DNA of 64,000 nucleotides, from assembly GCA_015060065.1 (NCBI GenBank), contig SUZF01000010.1:1-64000 (forward strand), written 5' to 3'. How positions within the stretch are numbered: the stretch's first letter is position 1; every line of letters begins with the position of its first letter. The notes beneath the pieces were generated by a model. The model saw only the letters and a list, made by a program, of their open reading frames with translations. It was not told where the DNA came from and did no database searches. Positions 56,671 to 64,000 of the stretch are shown here, one piece after another. The translations under genes and the position numbers were made by a program. Origin of the DNA: Rikenellaceae bacterium. Its GTDB lineage: Bacteria > Bacteroidota > Bacteroidia > Bacteroidales > Rikenellaceae.

Positions 56671-59409
56671 CTACTTGCCGTACTCGCTACGTTGTTGGCG
56701 AGCCTTCTCGCTCTGCTCCTTCCAGTCGGTCTGGGTTTCGAGCCAGTCGAGAACCTCCTGCGTGAGGATGTCGTTGCGGTCGTGCCATTCATTACGTTCA
56801 ACGAGGCGTGTGCGATACTCTCTGATGCGTTCCGAAATCGGGAACTTCGGCTGCGGAAGAGCCATCTTCTCGGAACGTATTGACGGTCGCAAGGTACGTG
56901 TGAATACCGAGTCCTGTGCAGGTCGTTTATCTTCGTGCCAAGCAAATCCCTGCAAGAAGAGAGGTTGTGTTTCGGGAATCTTATCCATCGGATAGATTGT
57001 ATAGGTCGGATTGCCACGATAGGTAATACCGGACACTGTCTTATCCTCGATATAGAAGGTCATATCGGCACTCTCGATATACATCAATCCCTGCACCTCC
57101 GGCGAGCCATCCTCCTGCATATAATATATGGTCTGGGCATTGCCATCGACGTCGTTGCGATAGATGTTGTTATTGCGGAAGTGCGAAATCATCGTCTTGC
57201 CGGCAACCTGATTATAGTGCAGGGTGTCGATTTTCGAGACCATCATCGGCTTGCCCGTAAATTCGGCACGGGTAAGTTGCTGGTTTGCGGTGTACATATC
57301 GACCTGTTCGGATGTTACCTGATTCTGCTCGTGCCAGAGTATCGGGGCTATATACATATGTATTACAGAGTCGAGCGAGGATGCCGACAGCGAGTCACAC
57401 ACACCTTGAAAGTCCTTGCGGAAGATGCGGACATTGCGATATCCGAGAACCAGACGATATTGCGTGTCGATGATTGCCGTATCGACCTTAACCGAATCGA
57501 CTGCCAGAGAATCCACCGGCTTGGCGTAGAGCGAATCGAAGAGGTGTGTCAGAATCGAATCGTGCAGATGCAGGTCGGCTTGGAGCGTCGAATCTGCCGT
57601 AGCACGTGTTACGGAATCTGCCCATTGCAACTTCACGCCCTTGCGCGTAAGGCGGGCAATCATTCGGAGTTTGCGAGCCTCCTCGCGAGCCTTTGCTCGT
57701 GCGCGTAGCGTATCCTCGCGAGCCTTCATTCTATCGAGAATCACATTGCGTTTCTGCTGGCGCAGTTCGCCTATCGAGTCGAGTTTTGCCTTCTTGATTT
57801 TGAGTTGCTCGGTACGTATCGAGTCGCGGACTTTGCGGATGGCTGCCACCTTGGCATCGCGCTCCTTGCGTGCAATCTCTTTGAGCAGAGCCTTACGTTC
57901 AGCCTTCGGCAGAGTGTCGAGGCGGGCTTTCAGTGAGTCTGCCGCAGTAAGAACCTTGACACTATCGGCATCTGCCTGCGATAGCGAGTCGTGAATAGCC
58001 GGCTTTTGGGCTACGGAGTCTGCCTTCTCGCCGTTTGATGTCGGCTTCACGCCTGCTGCGACACTCGTCGAATCTCTCTTGGCGGAGACTTTGGCACTAC
58101 GCTCTGCCGATGGGAGCCGCTCCTCGGCATTTGCAAGGTCGCGAGGCGATTTATCGTCATTATGTGTAGCGGCACCGTGACGATCCCTCTTCTCCTTGCC
58201 CTTATCGTTGCGGTCGCGACGCGCAGATTTTTTGTCATCCTTGTCGCCCTCGTCGCCCGATGTTGCATCGCCATTCGCCTTCTTCCCTGCCTCGGAAATC
58301 TTTTGCGCAGCCTCGGCTTGCTTTACACTATCTGCTATGCGAGCCTCCTCGGCAAGACGTTGAGCCTCCTGCGCAGCACGCTCCTTTTCGAGTATATCGC
58401 CCTGTGTGGAGCGGGAGTAGAGGAACATCGTGTCGGCACGCATAAATACCGAGTCGCCCTGTTCGAGGTCGTAACTTACGGTCGAGGGGTCGAGGGTCAG
58501 CATAGCATTTCCCGGCTCTTTCCAATACTCGCCCCAATCGCCAAAGGCTACCAACTTATGCTTCTGGTCGTCGAGTTGGATGTTGCGACGGAGCAGACCA
58601 TATCCGCGCTCGCGGTAGTAGTCAAGGCTGTCGCTCCAAATCTCTTCATTCTCGGTCAGAATGTAGCCGTTGAGGGTAATGACATATCGGTCGCTATCCT
58701 TCTCGTAGGAGCCTCGGTCGGCATAGAGATACTCGCCCTTGCTGTTCCAGATATTCGTACCGGTAAAGAATTGTGCGCGGTCGCTCTTGATGTTGTAGAT
58801 TACCGAATCGCCCTTCATGCGATACTCATCGCCCGTCATCTCCACATTATCGACACAGACGATCTCATCACGCTTCGAGTAGAAGTATCCGCGGTCGGAT
58901 TCGAGCATATTGTTCTCCTTGGTCACAACACCTCCATCGGCAAAGACACCGACACTTTCGAGGGTGTTGAACTTGAATTTGTAGGTGTAGAGCGTGACAT
59001 CCTCATCCACGACCTTCACCAGTTGTGAGAAGACCTCTGCCTCGTTGATTTCGCCATTATACTCTGCACGGTCGCCATAGACAAAGGTCGTACCTTGATT
59101 TATCAACACGTTGCCGAAACACTCGATACGTTTGTCGCTGTATCGCACTGCGCTATCGCAAACTATTACGGCTCCGTTGTGGTGCGCTACAAAGTTGCCC
59201 ACAAGGCAATAGACGGTCGAGTCGCCATCGATGGTTATCGGATAGACAACATCCGCCTTCAAATCGACAACCTTACCATCTCTCTCGCCACTCGCAGCCG
59301 AGGTCGATGCAAGAGGCTGCTCATCGAGTTGCATACGATGGTCGTAAGCCGATGCAAAACCGGCTACGATGAAGAGGATGATAAGTATGGATAAAACCTT
59401 TGTGCGCAC
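56671..59409 (-). CDS. OstA/LptA-like organic solvent tolerance protein
   Basis: ADVVYPITIDGDSTVYCLVGNFVAHHNGAVIVCDSAVRYSDKRIECFGNVLINQGTTFVYGDRAEYNG; long charged insert. Confidence 0.85.
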   Translation of the reverse strand: MRTKVLSILIILFIVAGFASAYDHRMQLDEQPLASTSAASGERDGKVVDLKADVVYPITIDGDSTVYCLVGNFVAHHNGAVIVCDSAVRYSDKRIECFGNVLINQGTTFVYGDRAEYNGEINEAEVFSQLVKVVDEDVTLYTYKFKFNTLESVGVFADGGVVTKENNMLESDRGYFYSKRDEIVCVDNVEMTGDEYRMKGDSVIYNIKSDRAQFFTGTNIWNSKGEYLYADRGSYEKDSDRYVITLNGYILTENEEIWSDSLDYYRERGYGLLRRNIQLDDQKHKLVAFGDWGEYWKEPGNAMLTLDPSTVSYDLEQGDSVFMRADTMFLYSRSTQGDILEKERAAQEAQRLAEEARIADSVKQAEAAQKISEAGKKANGDATSGDEGDKDDKKSARRDRNDKGKEKRDRHGAATHNDDKSPRDLANAEERLPSAERSAKVSAKRDSTSVAAGVKPTSNGEKADSVAQKPAIHDSLSQADADSVKVLTAADSLKARLDTLPKAERKALLKEIARKERDAKVAAIRKVRDSIRTEQLKIKKAKLDSIGELRQQKRNVILDRMKAREDTLRARAKAREEARKLRMIARLTRKGVKLQWADSVTRATADSTLQADLHLHDSILTHLFDSLYAKPVDSLAVDSVKVDTAIIDTQYRLVLGYRNVRIFRKDFQGVCDSLSASSLDSVIHMYIAPILWHEQNQVTSEQVDMYTANQQLTRAEFTGKPMMVSKIDTLHYNQVAGKTMISHFRNNNIYRNDVDGNAQTIYYMQEDGSPEVQGLMYIESADMTFYIEDKTVSGITYRGNPTYTIYPMDKIPETQPLFLQGFAWHEDKRPAQDSVFTRTLRPSIRSEKMALPQPKFPISERIREYRTRLVERNEWHDRNDILTQEVLDWLETQTDWKEQSEKARQQRSEYGK

Positions 59410-59426
59410 AGCCCTTGTCGATATTT

Positions 59427-60839
59427 TTACTTAAACCAATGCTTGTTTACCAAATCGAGGTGGCGGTAGTCGGGGTCGATGAACACGTACATCTCTCCGA
59501 TTTTCTTATCCACCCACTCGTCAAAGACCCTGCCCTGCTTGTCCGACAAAGCCATAGCCTCCAAACGCAGGTAGTCATCTTTGAGAGATGCGGGATGAGG
59601 CGGAATAATCTCTACGAGTTTAACGATTTTGCTCAAATTGTTACCTACGAGGTCCTGGCTCTGGAATGCAGGCGAAATTTCGCCCACCTGCAATCTGCGG
59701 ATAGCATTGTAGTCCTCGATGCTCTTGCCGCGACCCATGCCGAAATCCTCTTCGAGGAAGCGTGTGGCGGTAAGTTTTGCATCAAAAGCGTTATAATGCT
59801 CCAAGAGGTCGTGATTCGTAACAATACCTCCGTTCTGCTTCGAGTGGATATCGTCCGAGAACTTCGCTGCCGCAGCCTCAAAGGTTATCGAATCCTTGCG
59901 GATAAGATCGGCAATGCTGTCCAACTCGCGCAGAGGCTCTGCCAACTCCTCGACAGTGTATATCGGACGCAACAGAATATGACGGCAGTGGTAGAGTTCG
60001 CCCTTGCGGTCAATAAGCTGAATAAGGTGGAATCCGAACTCGGTCTCGACAACCTCCGACACCTGTCCAGGCTTCAACTCGCGCAAGGCATCTGCGAAGG
60101 GCTGAACGAATCCTGCCAACACCGTAGGCTCCATCTCGCCACCCTGAATTGCCGAGCCATCGACCGAGTACATACGTGCCATGGTCGAGAACTTGGTCTT
60201 GCCCGTAATAATACGCTCACGCATTTCGAGCAGACGCTCACGAGTACGCTGCTTCGCCTCGACAATCGACTTCGGAAACATCGTGATTTGTGCATAGACA
60301 TACTGCTTGGCAATGGTCGGCAGGCTATCCTTGTCGATGCGCTTGTAGAATCGCTCGACTTCTCCGGGGGTGATTGTTACCTTTCCCGTAACCTGACCCT
60401 GCATTGCCGAGGCATAACTCTGCTCCTCCATACGACGTCGCAACATCTCGCGTATGTGGTAAATTTGCATGTGGTGCTTCTTTTCGAGTGCGGGAATCGA
60501 GCCGGCCTCCTCTGCCATACGATTTACCTGCTCCTCGACACGACCCACCACGTCTGCCGTATTGACCTCTACGGAGTCGATAAGTGCCTGATTGTAGAGC
60601 ATCTTCTGCAACAACAACGCTTCGAGAGCCTCGGTAAAGGGGTCGCGGTCGGAGGTGTAGCCCATATCGCGACGTCGCTGGGTCATCTCCTCGGCAGTGC
60701 GGAGAACCTCCGAGTGGAGTATCGACGAGCCGCCGACTACCGCTACAACCTTGTCGAGCATAACCTGTCTTTTCTGCGCCACAACGCCCATAGCGAGCGT
60801 AAAGGCAATAATCGAGATGGCTGTTATCTTTTTAATCAT
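59427..60839 (-). CDS. SurA-like peptidylprolyl isomerase (parvulin)
   Basis: QGGEMEPTVLAGFVQPFADALRELKPGQVSEVVETEFGFHLIQLIDRKG; ATG at 60839. Confidence 0.92.
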   Translation of the reverse strand: MIKKITAISIIAFTLAMGVVAQKRQVMLDKVVAVVGGSSILHSEVLRTAEEMTQRRRDMGYTSDRDPFTEALEALLLQKMLYNQALIDSVEVNTADVVGRVEEQVNRMAEEAGSIPALEKKHHMQIYHIREMLRRRMEEQSYASAMQGQVTGKVTITPGEVERFYKRIDKDSLPTIAKQYVYAQITMFPKSIVEAKQRTRERLLEMRERIITGKTKFSTMARMYSVDGSAIQGGEMEPTVLAGFVQPFADALRELKPGQVSEVVETEFGFHLIQLIDRKGELYHCRHILLRPIYTVEELAEPLRELDSIADLIRKDSITFEAAAAKFSDDIHSKQNGGIVTNHDLLEHYNAFDAKLTATRFLEEDFGMGRGKSIEDYNAIRRLQVGEISPAFQSQDLVGNNLSKIVKLVEIIPPHPASLKDDYLRLEAMALSDKQGRVFDEWVDKKIGEMYVFIDPDYRHLDLVNKHWFK

Positions 60840-60858
60840 CTTCGTTATCGTTGAGTTT

Positions 60859-61731
60859 TTATTGTTCGGTATCCTTATAAATTCGAGCGTGTCCGTTTTC
60901 GAGTGCCTGCGCGCGGATAATCTCTTCACGACTCTTTATCGCCTCGCTGCGACGAAGCGTACTCAATACTCGCGAAATGTCTTCACGAGCGAGTTCAAAG
61001 GGGCGAATATCGCCTTTGTTCAGCACCTCCGTAATCTCGAAGTAATATATCTGTCCATCGGCATTCATTTTCTGTACGCTGCCCTTCTTGTCCAATAGTG
61101 AGTCGTAATTGCGTGAGCGCAGGGTGGGCAGTGCTGCAAGGAAATCACTCCACTCGGTCCACTCTGTAAACTCTTTCAGCGAAAATCCGTTTTTGATGCA
61201 GATATCACGGAAATCCTTCTGACGTTCAGCCTTGGGCGAGCGCATCATCTCGAAGAGTTTATCGCGTTGGCGATACTTCTCGCCAAACGCCACCACGCGC
61301 CCCTTGACTATCGTCTTATCAAGTCGGAACTCCGACTTGTGGGCTTTGTAGTACTCTTCGATATCGTCATCTGTGATTATCGTGCGCGGCTCGTTGTCGA
61401 TGTAGTATTGCTCGATTTTACGAATTAGCAACGACTGCTTGTACTCCTCGACTTTACGCTCGATATCGCTTGCCGATGCCGAGAAGATAAGTTCAGACTC
61501 TTCGAGTTTGAGTTGTTTGACAATCCAACGGTCGATGTATGCTCCGACAAAACTTACACTATCGGCACCCGACAGGGATTGTGGTACCACCTGCTCCAAA
61601 TCCGACATACGCAACTCCTTACGACCAACACGCGCGATGGTGTTGTCGTCCACAAAGTAGTTGGGCAACTCCTGACATGCCGCTAATGTCGCTACGGCAA
61701 AAATGGTGACTATTTTCGAGAAAATACGCAT
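60859..61731 (-). CDS. periplasmic PpiC/SurA-like chaperone/foldase lipoprotein
   Basis: AVATLAAC lipobox; adjacent to SurA-like gene; SurA N-domain-like helices. Confidence 0.7.
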   Translation of the reverse strand: MRIFSKIVTIFAVATLAACQELPNYFVDDNTIARVGRKELRMSDLEQVVPQSLSGADSVSFVGAYIDRWIVKQLKLEESELIFSASASDIERKVEEYKQSLLIRKIEQYYIDNEPRTIITDDDIEEYYKAHKSEFRLDKTIVKGRVVAFGEKYRQRDKLFEMMRSPKAERQKDFRDICIKNGFSLKEFTEWTEWSDFLAALPTLRSRNYDSLLDKKGSVQKMNADGQIYYFEITEVLNKGDIRPFELAREDISRVLSTLRRSEAIKSREEIIRAQALENGHARIYKDTEQ

Positions 61732-61911
61732 ATCAAACCACAAAGATACGAATTTTACCCGAAACAAACGTATTGCAAAGCAATAATATTACTTTTCGCA
61801 GTCGTTTTTTTGAATGGATGATTGTGGCGAGGGTCTTGCCTATCGCATTTTTCGATAGGGTAAAATGAATGCGCAGGCTGTGGTCAAGCCGCGATTTTGC
61901 TTGCCTCGGAA

Positions 61912-62778
61912 TTACCTTTTGAGCGTCATCCTGCGCATATTTCGGACCATAATCGCAAATCCGATTGCAAGAGCAACGAACGAGACTGCCCACACTGCCC
62001 AATAGATTTGCGGGGTCGGCATAATCTCGCGGAAAGTGCTGTCGCCGAGGTTGAAAGCCATCAGCGCGAGTGCCAATCCGTTGTTGAGAGCGTGGAGAAT
62101 AACCACCGAGAATATCGAATTGGAGCGGATGTAGGCGTAGCCGAGAATCAGACCCAACATCGAGGCGTTAAACATCGCTGTAACCTGCCCGTGAATCACT
62201 CCGAAGAAGAGTGCCGAGCATATCCAGCCGACCCAAATGTTGTACTTTTCGCGGAACGATTCCAAGACGATGCCGCGACAGATAATCTCTTCGAAAATCG
62301 GAGCAAAGACAACCGAAACGAGTATCGTGAAGAATCCTCTGCCGACCATCTGCGGAGTGTCTGGCATCATCATTGTCAGAGGCTCGATTACCACCTGCAT
62401 CGCCACCATCAAAACAAACAATCCGAGCAGGCGCGAGGGGTCGAATCCCGACACCGAAAAAGAGGCTATTTTGGAGATGCCGCCACGGGCTTTTCGATAG
62501 AGCAAAATGCCTCCGAGCGAGAGCAACATCGAAATCGGATATATCACGGCAAGAGATTGTGCCATAGTCAGTTGAGTTGCTAATGAAATCCTATCGTCAG
62601 CATTGTCGAGAAGTGTCGCATCGGGAAATTCGAGTCCGCATAATCGGCATAGCAAAACGCTGATAATCTGGGCTGCAAAAACCCACGCCGACATAACGAA
62701 AAAATCGAGAATGTTCGGAAACCGACGAATGTGATTCGAGATATTTGTTTGCTCCATAAAAAGCCCTGTTTTTACCAT
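61912..62778 (-). CDS. CPBP family intramembrane metalloprotease
   Basis: APIFEEIICRGIVLESFR; FGVIHGQ; VILHALNNG. Confidence 0.93.
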   Translation of the reverse strand: MVKTGLFMEQTNISNHIRRFPNILDFFVMSAWVFAAQIISVLLCRLCGLEFPDATLLDNADDRISLATQLTMAQSLAVIYPISMLLSLGGILLYRKARGGISKIASFSVSGFDPSRLLGLFVLMVAMQVVIEPLTMMMPDTPQMVGRGFFTILVSVVFAPIFEEIICRGIVLESFREKYNIWVGWICSALFFGVIHGQVTAMFNASMLGLILGYAYIRSNSIFSVVILHALNNGLALALMAFNLGDSTFREIMPTPQIYWAVWAVSFVALAIGFAIMVRNMRRMTLKR

Positions 62779-62879
62779 TTTCAGAGGTCAAATATAGTCA
62801 TTTTCGTCGAGAATTGCGAAATTCAATTTAATTTTATTAAATTTGTCCCCTTAATGAATTTAACAAAATGGTAGAAACT

Positions 62880-63656
62880 ATGGCAAAAGTCGTGGCTCTT
62901 GCAAATCAAAAGGGTGGTGTGGGTAAAACTACAACCGCTATAAACCTCTCTGCATCAATAGCCCTGCTCGGTAAAAAGGTGTTGTTGCTCGATGCTGACC
63001 CGCAGGCAAATGCAACTTCGGGTTTGGGATTCGATATCAACATGGATGGTATCTACGAGTGTATCACGGGCGAGAAGAGTGCTTCGGAGGTTATCGTGAA
63101 GAGTCCCGATGTGAAGAATCTGTGGATTCTCCCGTCGAGTATCGACCTTGTGGCTGCCGATACGGAGTTGCCGTCGATGGAGAATGCTCACCACGTCATC
63201 AAGCGAATTATTGACGAGGTGCGCGACCGCTTCGACTACATCTTCATCGACTGCTCGCCTTCGCTCGGATATACGACTGTGAATATCCTGACTGCGGCCG
63301 ACTCGGTGTTGATTCCCGTGCAGTGTGAGTATCTCGCCCTCGAAGGTTTGAGCAAACTGCTCAATACCATCAAAAAGATTAAGAGCGGATTGAATCCCGC
63401 GCTCGAAATCGAGGGTTTTGTGATGACGATGTATATGCGCAACCGACTGAATAATCAGGTCGCAAACGAGGTGCGCGAACACTTCGGATCGCTCGCTTTT
63501 GACACAATAATTCAGCGAAATATCCGTTTGGGAGAGGCGCCATCGCATGGCAAACCGATCATGCTCTACGATGCCTCGGCTACGGGTGCGATAAATTACC
63601 TGACACTTGCCAAGGAGTTTTTGAAGCGTAACAGAAAAACGAAACAAAATAAGTAA
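62880..63656 (+). CDS. parA: ParA family chromosome partitioning ATPase
   Basis: [50 protein letters not shown]. Confidence 0.96.
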   Translation: MAKVVALANQKGGVGKTTTAINLSASIALLGKKVLLLDADPQANATSGLGFDINMDGIYECITGEKSASEVIVKSPDVKNLWILPSSIDLVAADTELPSMENAHHVIKRIIDEVRDRFDYIFIDCSPSLGYTTVNILTAADSVLIPVQCEYLALEGLSKLLNTIKKIKSGLNPALEIEGFVMTMYMRNRLNNQVANEVREHFGSLAFDTIIQRNIRLGEAPSHGKPIMLYDASATGAINYLTLAKEFLKRNRKTKQNK

Positions 63657-63662
63657 ACAATA

Positions 63663-64000
63663 TGAAACAGAAAGGTTTAGGTCGTGGTTTGGATGCCATT
63701 TTCGGTAGCGAATCGCCTATGGTTAAGGCGAAGCCGATGTCGCAGATGGCGGAGATAGCCGTAAAAGAGATTATCCCTAACCCGACGCAGCCTCGTCGCG
63801 AGTTTGACGAGGAGGCTCTCGCAGAGTTGGCGGAGTCGATTCGCACGCTCGGTGTGATTCAGCCCATTACGGTCAAGCCGACTGCGGATGGTCAATACAT
63901 TATCATCAGTGGTGAGCGTCGCTGGCGTGCTGCGCAGATTGCCGAGGTTGAGGTTCTGCCCGCATATATCCGCGAGGTGGATGACACAAATCTGCACGCT
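63663..64000 (+). CDS. parB: ParB/Spo0J partition protein, truncated by right edge
   Basis: MKQKGLGRGLDAIFG...IPNPTQPRREFDEEALAELAESIRTLGVIQPITV...GERRWRAAQ. Confidence 0.96.

Noticed and set aside
59400-60854. 484-aa plus-strand ORF opposite the SurA-like gene
   Set aside because: Shadow ORF.
1-64000. CRISPR array
   Set aside because: No regularly spaced identical repeats with unique spacers; the tandem repeats seen are short or have no spacers.
1-64000. IS element / transposase
   Set aside because: No transposase ORF recognised; only the tyrosine integrase supports mobility.

Overview
The window looks like a Bacteroidales chromosome segment, probably Alistipes/Rikenellaceae-like (inference from SusC/SusD, BACON, DUF3127, TAnnTTTG promoters and an RseC-Rnf locus). 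It has two parts. (1) About 1-12 kb is an AT-richer accessory region. It holds a KAP P-loop NTPase (truncated by the left edge), an HD-HTH protein translationally overlapping a GIY-YIG protein, a CAT-like acetyltransferase, several orphan proteins with a shared intergenic leader motif, a PD-(D/E)XK nuclease-like protein, an AAA+ ATPase with a downstream SLOG/DUF2493-like protein, and a tyrosine integrase next to tandem tRNA-Gly genes. (2) About 12-64 kb is mostly core genome: BACON lipoprotein, NAD synthetase, RseC-rnfBCDGEA, thymidine kinase, murA, cstA, PfkB kinase, pfkA, a PspC/GIN/PadR locus, a GH65-like hydrolase, a SusC/SusD locus, lspA, an OstA-like protein, parvulin PPIases, a CPBP protease and parA/parB. 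The most interesting non-coding signals are: a 169-171 bp element, about 97% identical in two copies, each ending at a different tRNA 3' end; recycled tRNA 3' ends and trailers; three mini-hairpins with conserved flanks and covarying stems beside G4-type 9-bp repeats between tRNA-Thr and tRNA-Val; twin palindromic operators upstream of the AAA+/SLOG pair; and a G9 tract near the start of a BACON lipoprotein gene. All functional assignments are by eye; no searches were run.
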